Origin: Phaeosaccion multiseriatum
Taxonomy: Eukaryota; Ochrophyta, other classes
Length of the DNA stretch: 64,000 bases
Reading direction: 5' to 3'
NCBI GenBank assembly: GCA_965112735.1
Contig: OZ218956.1
Coordinates: 558,001-622,000 of the forward strand
Below are positions 13,401 to 27,140 of the stretch, one piece after another. Both the position numbers and the translations under genes were made by a program. Within the stretch, counting starts at the first letter, position 1. Each line of letters starts with the position of its first letter. The notes below the pieces were generated by a model. It saw nothing but the letters and a program-made list of their open reading frames with translations. It searched no databases and was not told the DNA's origin.

Positions 13401-16006
13401 AGTGGGTGAGTGAGTGAGTGAGTGAGTGAGTGAGTGAGTGAGTGAGTGAGTGAGTGAGTGAGTGAGTGAGTGAGTGAGTGAGTGAGTGAGTGAGTGAGTG
13501 AGTGAGTGAGTGAGTGAGTGAGTGAGTGAGTGAGTGAGTGAGTGAGTGAGTGAGTGAGTGAGTGAGTGAGTGAGTGAGTGAGTGGGTGAGTGAGTGAGTG
13601 AGTGAGTGAGTGAGTGAGTGAGTGAGTGAGTGAGTGATCACAGGAAACGTTTCTGAATATCGGCCCCAACGCACCTCCGATTCGGGTGGAGATGGGGGTC
13701 ATGCCTCCGGGGGTGGGTAGCAGAGCGCTGTTGCCCTCCGTCTTCAGTGCAGGGTTCAGCGTGGACAGGTTGAGGTTGGGAGGCGCTTGGACATGCCTGA
13801 GCACCAGCACCGTCTTGATGAGCCCCGCAATGCCTGCCGCAGCCTCCGCGTGACCAAGGTTGGTCTTGATCGCTCCAACGACGAGACGGCGGGCTGTTGC
13901 CAGGTCGTGGTCTCCGTAGGTGCCGGCGATGGAAGCCCACTCCGTGCGGTCCCCGAGGGGTGTGCCCGTGCCGTGCGCCTCGATGAAGCTCACATCGGAC
14001 AGAGCGATGCCCGCCTCTGCTACGGAGTCCAAAACCGCGGCCTTCTGTGCCGCTTCGTTGGGGGCGGTGAGGGTCGTGCCGAGGCCCGTGTGATTGATGC
14101 AGGAGCCTCGAATCACCGCCAATATGCTGTCTTGGGCCTCCATGGCGTCTTCGAGGCGCTTTAGAACGACGGCGCCGCAGCCCTCTGCTCGCAGCCGCAG
14201 GGCACAAAGCAACATATGGAGGTGACTGGAGGGTGAGCTGTGGGGTAGTCGAGCCGTGTTCATCAGGTCTGTCAATAAAAAGAGGACAATCTTAGATCCA
14301 AAGAAACACTCCTTGCTCCCTCATTCCCTCTCCCTCTCCCACTCCCGCTCCTGCTCCCTCTTCCCCTCTCTCCCTCTCCCCGCCTCCGCCTCTCCCTCTG
14401 CCTCTCCCTCTCCCTCTCCCTTTCACCGCCCTCCTTGCTGAGCTGGAAAGGGCCGTGAGTCAGAATGCTGCGGTAAAGGCTCCTCTACATGTGTATCTCA
14501 TTCTCGTCCTTCTATTCTTCTTTGCAGTCTCGCAGGCGCCGCCCGTTCTCACCTGCCCGCACGTAGCCGTTGGCGGCAGCATCAAAGACCATGCACTTCT
14601 CCGACAGCAAGTGCAGCGAGGACATGGCGGAGAAGGGCTCAAGGCTGGTCATGATGGATACTCCTCCAGCCAGGGCCATGTCGCAGTCGCGGCTTTGGAG
14701 CCCTCGGCAGGCTTGGTGCACCGCCACGAGAGAGGAGGAAGAGGCCGTGTTGATGGTCTGCGAAGGTCCAGTCAGACCGAGGGCGAAGGAGACCCGATTA
14801 GCCACGAGAGCTTCAGAAGCGCCCGTCGCGACGTACGGTCCAGGAGCGTGGGACTGCATTTTTGACATCCAGTCTCCGTTGCCGCACCCGATGAACACTC
14901 CTGGACGTTCGAGAAGAGGACTATGTGGTGAGGTCAGCAACCACCAGTGCATCAGCCAGAGGAGTCTCTCCCTCTTGTGATTCGCTCGCTGTTTGCTTCA
15001 GTCCTCACCACTGAAAAGGATACATCGACCCACCTGTTTTGCTCTCAAGAAGAGTTTCCTTGCCAAGCCCTGCGTCGCGAAAGGTCTCGTAGGCCACCTC
15101 CAACATGACTGCGTGAGTTGAGGAGAACGGCAAGGCAGGTGAGACCTTGTTGGTGTTACTGAAGACGAAACAATTCGAGTGACACAAGGAGAGGATTGTG
15201 ACACTTTGCTTACCTCGCTGCTGAGGGTCCATTGCGGATGCCTCCGGGTCAGAGATGTTGAAGAAGGCGTTATCGAACAGCTCTACGTCGGGGAGGAAGC
15301 CCCCCCGCGTGGGGTACCCGCTTTCTCCGCGCTTGAGCTTGTCCAAGGCCGCCGCAGGCTCCCACCTGTGGGAGAGACGTGCGCGAGCGAGGGAGGAGTG
15401 ATTTTGGGAGGCGCCAGCCAGGGCAGTGAAGCAGGTAGAGGGCGGGGTGAAGGAGAGAAAGATAGTGTGAGAGCCATCAGCTCTCGACCGTGTGTACAGT
15501 GATTCTTCAGCCCTCATCCCGTCCACTACCATCCCCAACTCCCTCCCGCCCAACCACTCCAGCAAGATCTGCTGCGGTGGCAGGAGGGGGCGGGGGCAAA
15601 TTGCTAGCTAAACGCCGTGATGCACGCTGCCCATCATCTCCAAGGTTCCGTCGCTCAGACCCAGCCACCGCCCACTCACGCACCTATCTGTGGGCATGTC
15701 TGTGATGCCGCTGCCCTCCCTGCAGAGCAGGTCCCACAGCTCAGGAACGGAATTGGCACCTCCAGGGAAGCGGCAGGCCATTCCAACAATGGCAATGTCG
15801 CCACGACGATGGCCGCCTTTCTCGCTTCTCGTTGGTCCGCTGCCCATGTTTGGGTGCGTGGGGGAGAGAGGCGCCCTTCGAACCTCCTCCTCTTTGCCTG
15901 GCACTGGTGCTGCTGCTGCGGGTGTCTCCGCCGCCGGTCCGTCCCCCATACCTACTGCTGCACCCTCAGGCTGATCCTGCGCCGGCTCCTTGCCGGGCCC
16001 GGGCAT
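1..16006 (-). CDS. Type I modular polyketide synthase (partial, runs off left edge)
   Basis: Builds a polyketide chain by repeated malonyl condensation on tethered carrier domains. Ten exons in the window, read right to left: 16006-15684, 15365-15214, 15108-15034, 14900-14553, 14184-13675, 12669-11550, 11388-10617, 10464-5204, 5086-821, 570-1 (about 4,460 codons), with reading phase closing at every junction. Domain order: KS1-ACP1 / KS2-AT1-DH-ER-KR1-ACP2 / KS3-AT2-KR2-ACP3 / KS4 (cut). Both ATs carry GHSLGE and HAFH, typical of malonyl-CoA selection; the three ACPs carry GMDSL or GLDSM with the phosphopantetheine Ser. The start is uncertain: ATG at 16006 is the first in-frame ATG before KS1, but a possible acceptor near 16037 means upstream exons may exist. 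Odd points: KS1 lacks the nucleophile Cys, and a TAG at 4327-4329 interrupts exon 9. Family assignment is certain; the product cannot be predicted. Confidence 0.93.
1500..5848 (-). other. PKS module KS3-AT2-KR2-ACP3, interrupted by TAG
   Basis: KS3 starts in exon 8 (PLAIVGMACRFPGG, about 5840; DTACSSSL intact) and finishes in exon 9 near 4515. AT2 follows (GHSLGE near 4100, HAFHSPLM near 3785). There is no DH or ER: a structural half-domain leads into KR2 (TYLITGGLGGLG near 2590; catalytic S, Y and N near 2160), which lacks the LDD motif seen in KR1. ACP3 carries MEAGLDSMASVEF near 1640. The expected product is a beta-hydroxy unit. A TAG codon at 4327-4329 sits in frame in the KS-AT region, exactly where the paralogous module 2 has Arg, so translation would stop before the AT2 active site unless it is suppressed, spliced around or an assembly error. 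Confidence 0.85.
5880..12175 (-). other. PKS fully reducing module KS2-AT1-DH-ER-KR1-ACP2
   Basis: KS2 (about 12175-10760) has an intact active site, LDTLCSSSL. AT1 (about 10685-9650) has GHSLGE near 10230 and HAFHSPLM near 9915. The DH has the HxxxGxxxxP motif (HAVGGVVLMP, about 9380) and the partner Asp in LDNAAHTML (about 8838). The ER has the NADPH-binding stretch LIHAASGGVGLVAVQIA (about 7540). KR1 has TYVISGGLGALG (about 6965), an LDD motif after HAAGV and an S...Y...N catalytic set (about 6540), predicting a B-type ketoreductase. ACP2 carries MEAGLDSMSTVEL near 6015. All residues needed for complete beta-carbon reduction are visible, so this module should add a saturated two-carbon unit. 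Most of it lies in one 5.26-kb exon. Confidence 0.9.
12250..15800 (-). other. PKS start module: KS1 (Ser for Cys) + ACP1, no AT
   Basis: KS1 begins with IAIVGMACRFPGG near 15790 and ends with VNSFGFGGVNAHVILEG near 12620, spread over exons 1-6. The nucleophile position, normally DTACSSSL, reads NTASSSSL (codon TCT, about 14740), so the catalytic Cys is replaced by Ser and the preceding Asp by Asn. The other KS residues are present: His in EAHGTGT, and Lys/His in KTNLGHAEAAAG. ACP1 (PLMEAGMDSLALMEL, about 12340-12400) follows after a short linker with no AT domain between. By analogy with bacterial KSQ loading modules (Cys to Gln) this could be a decarboxylating or structural start domain. That is inference: KSQ modules normally carry their own AT. 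Confidence 0.8.
12793..13637. repeat. (TGAG)n tetranucleotide array, about 845 bp
   Basis: About 210 nearly perfect TGAG units (CTCA on the coding strand) fill most of PKS intron 5 (12670-13674). A few TGGG and one TTAG variant interrupt it. It leaves a spurious Thr-His-Ser-Leu reading frame open on the minus strand. The flanking exons join in phase across it (GGA G / CC GTC), so it is intronic. Confidence 0.97.
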
Positions 16007-16057
16007 TCTCTCTCCTCCTTGGCCAGATCCAACGCTGGAGGGGAAGTGAGCAAGCAC

Positions 16058-16555
16058 GGGAGTAGCGATGGTGAGAGAGAGACCTTGCTTCTTCTCCCCC
16101 CTTGCTTGGAGGAAAGGGATCGAAAGGGAGTTATGAGGAGCGAGGCCGGGGGGGGGGGGGGCAGAAACAGAGGGTTATGGGCCGTGCAAGCGTGTAGGGC
16201 TTGAAGACACTCCTTTGGGAGTGCCGATGGCCTGAACAGCAGCGCAATTTTCCACGGAAGTATTGCGCGTATCTTGCGCGTTTGGGGCCAAGATAATATT
16301 TTTTTAAACCTCGGGTTGGAGGTTCAGCTCGTAGCTACCCACCTTTTTTCTTCCTTCTTATCCTCCTGTTCCTCTCCTCTGCCGAAGTGTAGTGTGCCAA
16401 CAAGGCAAACTCTTTATTTTTGAGGTCTTCTTGGATAATCCTTTTCGGTTTCATTTTTTTGAACCAGCTCTCAGCCCTGCGTGCTTACACTGTATGGTAT
16501 TCGATCGAAACGCACAATATTTAGAACCCGAGCAAGGGGTACTATAACAATGTAG
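16058..16555. other. No gene seen; possible PKS 5' region
   Basis: No convincing coding sequence. This is the upstream side of the first recognisable PKS exon and may hold its promoter or a short upstream exon. It has a G homopolymer near 16150 and an AT-rich patch (about 16280-16310 and 16400-16460) that stands out from the GC-rich surroundings. Confidence 0.4.
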
Positions 16556-18182
16556 AAAGCCGCCGACGACGATGACAGTGATTGGGACGACGAGACTTGG
16601 ACGCAAGCCGTTGCTCTGGCAGATGCAGCCGCTGCTTCGGTGCAACCAGCAACCGCCTCAAAAGCGGGCACTCAAGCGGCAGTCCTCTTCTCCTCGCCCT
16701 ATCTCTCTTTGCCTCTTTCTCTCTCTCTCTACCACCCTCTCCCTCTAGACTGAGCTTGCGACAATCGTCGCAGCACAGGAGGAGAGGCGGAAACAATTGC
16801 AGACAGCTAAGCAGAGATTGAAAAACGAGAAGGCGGCCGGCTGTAGAAGCTGCTTACAAAGTTCGAGGAGGACGAGGCCGGCCCCTGAAGGGAATAAGGG
16901 AGAAGCTGCGGTTGATTGGTGCAGCTATGAAAGGAATTGATGAGGATTTGCTGCCCCCAGTGGAGAAGGAAGAGAAGCGAAAGAAGGAGAGAAGCGCAGA
17001 CAGGGTAGACGTTGCAAGTAGTGACCACTTAAGAGGTACGGCCGTCTAAGCGGTACGTTCTCAATTATCTCCTCTTCCTTCTTGATGCCTGGCTGCTCTT
17101 GTCTACACCCCCCACCCCCCTCTTGGGCCTCCCTTTCTGAACATACCTTGACACACTTCTTCCCCCTGTTGTTCTCGCCCCCTTTTTACATGTGCTAACA
17201 GGGGTAAGACAGACGAAGATGAGGACGAGGAGGATGGAAGTACGGGCGAGGAGGGGGGCGGTGGTGGTGGGGGGGGGGTTGGGAAGAAGAATAGACCACC
17301 AGCGCAGACTGAGTTCATCAAAGTAGCACTCGAGGCGGCAAGGGATCCAAAGGAAGGGTTGCCTACCTGGCAAACTCCCTACTTCAGGGCCTCGGATGAT
17401 CGGCCTCGACGCCAAGCCGCCAGTCTGAAGTGGGAGTTACGCCCAGCTAACGTGACGTTTGTCTGGGGCCCCCCACCTCTTCCACAACCTTGGAGAGGAC
17501 CACCAGTAGCCTCTTTGCGCATGGCATGCATCGTCACAGTGTGTGCAAGCTTATGGGTGGACGTCGCCGCAGCGGGCTGTGTCTGTCACCAGCTTCGAGG
17601 AGGAGGAGGAGGAGGAGGAGGAGGAGGAGGAGGAGGAGGAGGAGGAGGAGGAGGAGGAGGAGGAGGAGGAGGAGGAGGAGGAGGAGGAGGAGGAGGAGGA
17701 GGAGGAGGAGGAGGAGGAGGAGGAGGAGGAGGAGGAGGAGGAGGAGGAGGAGGAGGAGGATGAGGAGTAACAGCAGGAGTGGGAGTAGCAGGTGGTGCTG
17801 CTGCTGGAGGAGAAGGGGGGGGGGAGGAGGAGGAGGAAGAGTTGCAGGTGCTGCTGAGGCTGGAGAAGGGGGGGGGGGAGGCGGAGGACGAGGAGGGGGA
17901 GGAGTAGGAGCAGCAGCAGCAGCCGCAGCACTGTGGCCCGCACGGGGAGGATCAGGGGCAGGAGCATCTGTAGCGCCTGCAGAGGCTGCTGCTGCAGAGG
18001 GTGGTGTTGCTTTCGGAGGAGGTGAGAGTACCCACGAGAAACAGCTATGGAAGAGGAGGGAGGCCGCGAAAAGGAGAAAAGGAGAGGCAGGCGAGGAGGG
18101 AAAGGAGAAGGCGAGGCTCCAGAAAAAGGCAGCGCGGGAAAGGGAAATATTACAGCAGGCTAAGCACGGGCCTGGAGGATGA
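16556..18182 (+). pseudogene. Degenerate or multi-exon unknown coding region with poly-Glu/Arg repeat
   Basis: I do not recognise a family. Patches on the plus strand look protein-like but do not join into one frame: an acidic then Ala-rich stretch from 16558 (AADDDDSDWDDETWTQAVAL), a charged helix around 16750-16840, a basic stretch around 16850-17045, an acidic-Gly-rich stretch from about 17210 continuing with QTEFIKVALEAARD and SLKWELRPANVTFVWGPP (to about 17475), then a (GGA)n tract, and a highly charged tail ending at a stop at 18182. Possible splice sites exist (an acceptor just before 16558 and one near 16750), but some junctions lack a clear donor. It could be a real gene with unusual introns, a decayed gene or a transposon remnant. 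Confidence 0.25.
17597..17762. repeat. (GGA)n trinucleotide array
   Basis: About 55 GGA/GAG units. Depending on frame this reads as poly-Gly, poly-Glu or poly-Arg. Interrupted G-rich sequence continues to about 17915. Confidence 0.95.
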
Positions 18183-18871
18183 TGTACTCGTTTCTGTGTA
18201 CATCGTATTGTATATACAACACTTAGGTCTTCCACAGTTGCCTCTACTTTGGTGAGGACAAGGAGAGTCGATAGAGAGGGGCGGCGCCGCAGGCGGGGAA
18301 AATTTCTAATTTCTTTTTGTTCTCCTTTTTTGGGCCGACGGTCGACGCCACAATGAGCCGACTTCCCACCCCCCTGGGTACTTCGGAGCGTTGGCCGCCC
18401 AATCTGTTGGGCAAAGCCAGTAAGCCAATTACACCACACAAAATGTGCGAGCGAGAGGCCAGACCAATTCAAGTACTTGAGTCCGCAAGGCACATGTGTG
18501 CAGTAACGAGAGCGTGGGCCCCGGAGTGCTGACATACGCGTTGGCGCCTGACTACGTCGTCGTCGCCAGCAGGGGGCACGACACGGTTCTCACGGTTCTT
18601 CAGCCGTCTCTAGCAGCCCCCACAAGCCACTCCTGCCCGCACCAACGTTTCTGTCCATCCTCGTCTCCAGTCTGCCTTCAACGCGTCCCTCGTACCTACC
18701 TACACACCTGCCCTGCCAGCCAGCCGACAAGCAGCAGTTGGTGATACAGCCGAAGTCGGCGATACAGCAGCAGTTGGAGATACAGCAGCCGCGGTTGGCG
18801 ATACAACAGCAGCGGGAGAGAGGCTGGAGGACCCCGGGGGTGGCTACCTCACACTCACGCACTCTCACGCA
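18183..18871. other. Intergenic, no gene; carries four copies of a dispersed motif
   Basis: Lies between the degenerate plus-strand region and the stop codon of the CbbY-like gene. No supported gene. At 18734-18815 there are four head-to-tail variants of GTTGGTGATACAGC (GTTGGTGATACAG, GTCGGCGATACAG, GTTGGAGATACAG, GTTGGCGATACAA), a motif that recurs elsewhere in the window. Confidence 0.6.
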
Positions 18872-21926
<3,055 letters not shown>

Positions 21927-22042
21927 GATCGCAGAGACAAAGGAGAAAAAAGAGGGGGGAAGAGAGGATTATGTCAGCAAACGTATGCCTCCAACCAGGG
22001 CAGTTGAGATCGAGCGAGGGAAAAAAGAAAAATACCGGGGCC
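21927..22042. promoter_or_regulatory. Short divergent intergenic region
   Basis: Only 116 bp separate the start codon of the CbbY-like gene (minus) from that of the coiled-coil gene (plus), so the promoter elements of both must overlap here or lie inside 5' exons. No TATA box is obvious. Confidence 0.4.
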
Positions 22043-24366
22043 ATGCCAAGGCCGACAAAGACAGTCACTTCGCCTGGGGGAACGAGGGAGCTGCACCTGG
22101 GTGGTGGGAGCGGGGGGGGAGGGCGGAAGGTGGCCAGAGACGAGAGCAGTGATGATGATCACAACAGTCACAAGCCTCAGCGACCGCCGCGGCGGCGACC
22201 ACAAGGAGGCGCGTACGATGACAGTATCTGGCGGGAGGAGCAGAGGGAAGAGGAGAAGATGGAGAGCGACCTCCTTGAGCAGTTTGCAGCAGACGTGAGT
22301 GGACCATGAGTAATCTCGATGGATGAAGTGCTCCCATATCTTGGAGGGGAAGGGGGGGATTGACCGCACCTTTGGCCACTCCTTTTCTCGTCACATAATC
22401 CTAACTCTAAAGGTCTTAACAGATTCTCCCGTGTCCTCTTGTATAGGATCTCGATGCCGAGGCCCTGGCCGCCAAGTACCAAGTCCGGATGCAGTCAGAC
22501 TCCTCCTCTGATGATGAGGACGATGACGACAACCGCAACGACCAAGCCTCTCCGAGCCCGCAGCACTCCCCAAAGCCCACCGTTAGATGTAGCCACGGAA
22601 CAGCCGCAGAGGCGCTGACAGAGCTGCGGCAGCGACACGCCGCTCTGGCCGCGGAGACCCGCGAGAAGGACGCCGAGATCCGAGAGCTGGGCGCGTTTCT
22701 CGAGGCAGTGGAGCCCGTGCCAGGCCTGGACCCGGAGAGGCTGCTGGACATCCTGCAGAACGGGGAGGTGGTGGACCAGGACTATAGAGACGTCAAGATT
22801 GTGCACCTCGCCAAGAAGGTAAGTGCGTAAGTAAGGCGGACGCCACTCCAGGCGCTGCATTCCTGCGCCCCATCCGTACTTGTTCCTCGAGCAGGTAGCA
22901 GGATTCGTTGGTGGAGTGAGTGCACTGTGGGGGGTATAAGTCAATAGTCCCGGCATAACCTTCTCCCTGCCATCCCACTCAACCCCAATCCGAAAAAAAT
23001 CCAATCCTTCCCCCGAAATCATGCGTGTGCGTGCGTGTATTCTCGCTCCTGCAGATCCGAGGCCTGCGCGTGAAGGTGCAGCGGGAGACGCTCCGCGGCA
23101 ACAAGGCCGAGGCGGCGGGGCAGGCCCTAAGGAGCGAGCTCGAACCCCTGCAGCGGCGCGTCAAGGAGCTTGAGGAGGGACACGCTCGGGGAGTGGCAGA
23201 GAGTATGTCTGTCGCCGCGGCTGCCAGGGCGGGGCTTGTGGGGAGGGGGGTGGGGCAGGGACAGGGCGAGGGAGGAGCAGGAGGAGGAGGAGGAGGCGGA
23301 GGAGGTGGGGGCGGGGTGGGCAGCGGGAAGAGTAGGAGCGAGGTCGGAGGCGGGGCGGGAGGCAGCAAGCCCAGCGCAGAGAGGTTGCAGCAGCAGTGCA
23401 TCTTGCTGAGGAGGAAGCTCGTCGAGAGCGCTGAGGAGGTCAAAAAGGTTCACGTAAGTTTGCGCACGGAACGATAGGTGTGATGTGAGGAATCTGTCTC
23501 TTGTCTGAGCCCATACGCCTCCCATCACAGCTGCCTCCTCCTTCGTTCACACAGGGCACGTTGCTCTAGAGCTCTGTGCCAGCCCCTCCTACCCACCCGT
23601 CTCTCTCACGCCACGTCTGTCGGACCCTATCCAACCTGGGCTCACCCACTGCTCTCCCACATAAACTGGCCCTTCCCTCTTGTCACCCCGTCTGTCACAA
23701 TGAGCGCAGCGCTTGTTAGCCAAGGAGCTGGGGCCTCAGGAAGCAGCGAGAGCTCTGGCGTCCCTAGCAGGAGGAGGAGGAGGAGGGGCAGGAGGGGGGG
23801 GGGGGGAGAGGGGAGGGGGCGAGAGTAGCGGCCCTGCGGCAGCCGCGGCGTGGAAGGGCAGAGCACAGACGATTGTAATGTTAAAGGCCAAAGTCAAGGC
23901 TCTGGAGGGAAGGTTGCTGCAACAACAGGGCCACGATTGCAGCAGCAGGGATGGCAGTGACTACGGCGGGGGAGGTGAAGGCTCCTCGCACCACGGCAAT
24001 GGCAACGGTACCGGCTACGGCAACAGGGGAGGGAGGGAAGGGAAGGGGGGGAAGGCAGTCCACGGCCAGCACAGCGTCACAGATGTCGACGCCCTGGCGA
24101 AGCAGGACCTTGCATACATGCACAAGCAGCGTTTGGCTGCCGTGGAGAGCCTGACGGAGGAGCATGCGGCAGTGACTCATCGAGCCGCAGAGCTGAGCCG
24201 TCTCCTCGAGGCCAAGAGGGCGAGGGTGCAGGCCCTGCAGCACGACAACGCCACGCTGAGGGACAGGGTGCAGCTGCTGCTAGACAAGTCACAGGCGGAC
24301 GACCAACTTGTGGATGCGCTGCGCAGTCAGCTGTACTGCTCCGATCAGCGGGAGGGACGTCGGTAG
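22043..24366 (+). CDS. Coiled-coil protein (possibly CCDC13-like)
   Basis: Exons 22043-22294, 22447-22818, 23055-23453, 23710-24366; about 559 residues, phase closing. The N-terminus is basic and acidic (DESSDDDHN, then a DDEDDDDN cluster), followed by long helical segments such as ELRQRHAALAAETREKDAEIREL, IRGLRVKVQRETL and AQTIVMLKAKVKALEGRL, and a C-terminal coil NATLRDRVQLLLDKSQADDQLVDAL. Two low-complexity Gly runs sit in exons 3 and 4. The pattern resembles CCDC13-type ciliary/centrosomal proteins, but this is by eye and weak; a generic coiled-coil scaffold is the safe reading. The start at 22043 was preferred over non-ATG codons upstream. The stop at 24364-24366 overlaps a possible donor (GTAGGT), so another 3' exon is not excluded. 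Confidence 0.72.
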
Positions 24367-24927
24367 GTAAAAGAAAGGGAGGGTCTTTACTTAGTCTGGC
24401 AGTCAGCCCCGAAGAAGATGTGAAGAATAGGTATGATTTATGTATTTGGTACATCCGGGCCACAGAAGCGCTCTTTTGGACGTCGCCCGCGGGACCATGC
24501 ACCCACTGGCTCACAAGGACACTGCGCTAAGCAGCAACCATGCAACGGCAGCACGCCAAGAAGGGGAAAGAAGCCAGAAGAAGACGGGGCTTCCGTGCCA
24601 TGCATTTTGTCTGCCCAGCTTGTCCTTCCCCCGCCGCTCGTCCGCTCTGCTCGGGCTCTCCTACGACCCTAGCGCCTCGCCTGGCGCCTTTCTATTCGAG
24701 GCTTCGTCCCTCTCCTTCTCTTCATTGCTCCTCTGCTCCTCTTATTTACGTAGTACTTAGTAATAACTATCGCCCACCCGTCTCCTCCTCCTCCTCTTCC
24801 TCCTTCTTCACAGCAAATGCCTCTCGCTCCTTTCATCCTCCACGCCATTGCCGCGCCATCGCTCAGAGTAGTCACAGTTGGCGGTCTACCCTTGTACAAC
24901 CACCTCGTGTACCTCACACACCTAAGC
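24367..24927. other. Convergent intergenic region, no gene seen
   Basis: Lies between the 3' ends of the coiled-coil gene (plus) and UGDH (minus), so it should contain both 3' UTRs. AT-richer patches occur near 24430 and 24750-24775. I see no supported coding sequence. Confidence 0.5.
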
Positions 24928-26165
24928 TTACACCTTGGGCATAGGCTTGCCGATAGCATAGACGTCGAAGCCGATAGCGCGAAGCTTCTTATGGTCAAGG
25001 CACAACCGACCATCGAAGACAAAGGCCGGCTTCGACATGCTGCGGAGGGATGGCAGTGGATGGCAGTGGATGGCAGTGGGAGGGGGAGAGGAGCCAGGGG
25101 CGCGAAACAGGAGGGGTGGGGGGGGGGGTGGGAATCAGTAAAGAGGAGTAGAATCACACATGGGGGCGGAGACCCTCCCTCCTCAAATCAACACGAAAAC
25201 CACCAATACCACTGCGAAGGACATCATGTGCGGTCCATCCATCCCCTACTCGTCCTCGCCTCCTCCGCCGCTCACTCCTTCACTGCCCCTCAGTTGTTCC
25301 CGTTCTTCCGAGAGAGAAGGTCGTGTGGAACACAATACACACACAACGCCGTCCTGTAAAGTCCTTGCTCCCTTGTCCTTCCTTCTACCGCCTGTCCACC
25401 CCCCCCCACGTGCTTTTGTCCCCCTTCCCGCCTTCTTGACACCCGCTTGACACCCGCTTGACACACTCACACACGTACCTGTCGAATATTCTCTGGAAGT
25501 CGAGGTCCCTGAACTCATCCCACTCGGTCATGATGGCGATGGCGTGGGCCCCCTCCGCAGCGGCGTACGCACTCTCTGCCGTGACCACCATCTCCTCCAG
25601 CTGGGGGGGGGGGGGCGATCGGGCGGCAGGGGCAGTCAGCTTAGTGCGCACGCCCTCATCAATCAATCAATCAGTCAATCAATCAGTCTCAACACAATAG
25701 TGACTGCCAAGACACAGACGTTTCGAGGTGCTCCATTCCACCCTCAGCTTCTTCTCGCGACCCCCTGCATACCACACACCCAGGTGCTGTGACTCACATA
25801 CGAATGCCTACCTTCCGTTACCCTCCTCTCCCTCTCCCTCGCTCGCAACGGACTGCTCGCAACGGACTGACATACGTGTATGCCTGTAAACCCTTCTCTC
25901 CCCTCCACCCCAACCCCCTGCTCATCTCGACAGACGGAGGCGCTTGACTGGCTTCTGGCTTATGCACTGACGGACACAGTGCCCTTGACTGACAGGACTG
26001 ACTGACCTTCGGCATGGTGGTTGTGTTAACCTGGCATGTGTAGTCGAACTCTACGAACATTTGGTCCCGCTTCACCTGCGGGTCGTACACTTGAAGCTTG
26101 GCGCCCTCCTCGAGCAGGGCCTTGCATACGAACACGGCAGGAGTCTCGCGGGTGTCGCCTGCACG

Positions 26166-26199
<34 letters not shown>

Positions 26200-27093
26200 A
26201 GAGAAAGATAAGGCGGGCTCAGAGGCGGCGAGCGAGTTGAGTGGGAGGGAACTTGGCTGGTGTGCTGTCTGTTTCCGTCTGCAGCGGTTGCGATGTTTGA
26301 GGTCTTAGCCTTGTGATTCTGTGCTTGCTTGACCTCTCTCACCTGTGTCCTTCTTGAAGGCAAAGCCGAAGATGGCGATGCGCTTGCCCGTTACCGTGTT
26401 GAACATCACCTAACAAGCACAAGGCAAGGACGGGAGGGGATGAGGGGAAGGGGAGAGGAGGGCAGGGGAGATGAAGGGCAGGAGACCCGAGGACGGCACC
26501 TAACAGACTCCGAGGGAGACAGACAACAACAAGACGAGACGACACTCCCCGCCGCAGTCCTCCCTTCTTACTCCCGCGGCACTGCACCTGAAGCATGTTT
26601 TTGGTGAAGCGGGCCTTTTGGTAATCGTTCATGGCGATCACCTGTAGCAGTTGGTGATACGGAGGGGGTGGGGGTGAGATGCGGTGATACGGAGGGCAAA
26701 GGGGGCATGCATGTATACTCCCTCCCTCCCTCCCTCCCTCCCTCCCTCCCTCCCCGTCTCCCTCCCTCCCTCCCCGTATGCATCTAGCTGCTTACCTGGT
26801 ACCAGTAGTCGGCCACCTCCTGCAGACCGATGCTCTCACAGATGTACACAAGGTTCAGCACGTCCTTCTGGAAACAGCTGCGGAGGACGGACAAGCATCG
26901 CAAGAAAAGAGAGAAGGGAGGAGGGGCGGGTCAAGAAAAGGAGGCGTCAGGAGGAAAGGCTCGAGAAAAGACCAACGCAGAAACCCATGCCCTACCGACC
27001 CCCCGGGACGCCGCCCCCCCCCCTACCCTAACGTAGCCTCTGATCTCTCTCTGCCCTGCCCAACACACCCGCTCCCTAACCTGCCCCCGGCGC

Positions 27094-27140
<47 letters not shown>

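Noticed and set aside
12725-14275. Long minus-strand reading frame with hundreds of Thr-His-Ser-Leu repeats
   Set aside because: It is read-through of the (TGAG)n intron. Splicing 13675 to 12669 joins KS1 in phase and restores the conserved KS C-terminus.
16451-16671. Short minus-strand frames as possible upstream PKS exons
   Set aside because: No domain signal, and the plus strand looks more protein-like. Without RNA data they cannot be supported.
17534-18535. Minus-strand frame with a long poly-Leu run as a membrane protein
   Set aside because: It is the complement of the GGA array. The flanking residues show no protein-like pattern.
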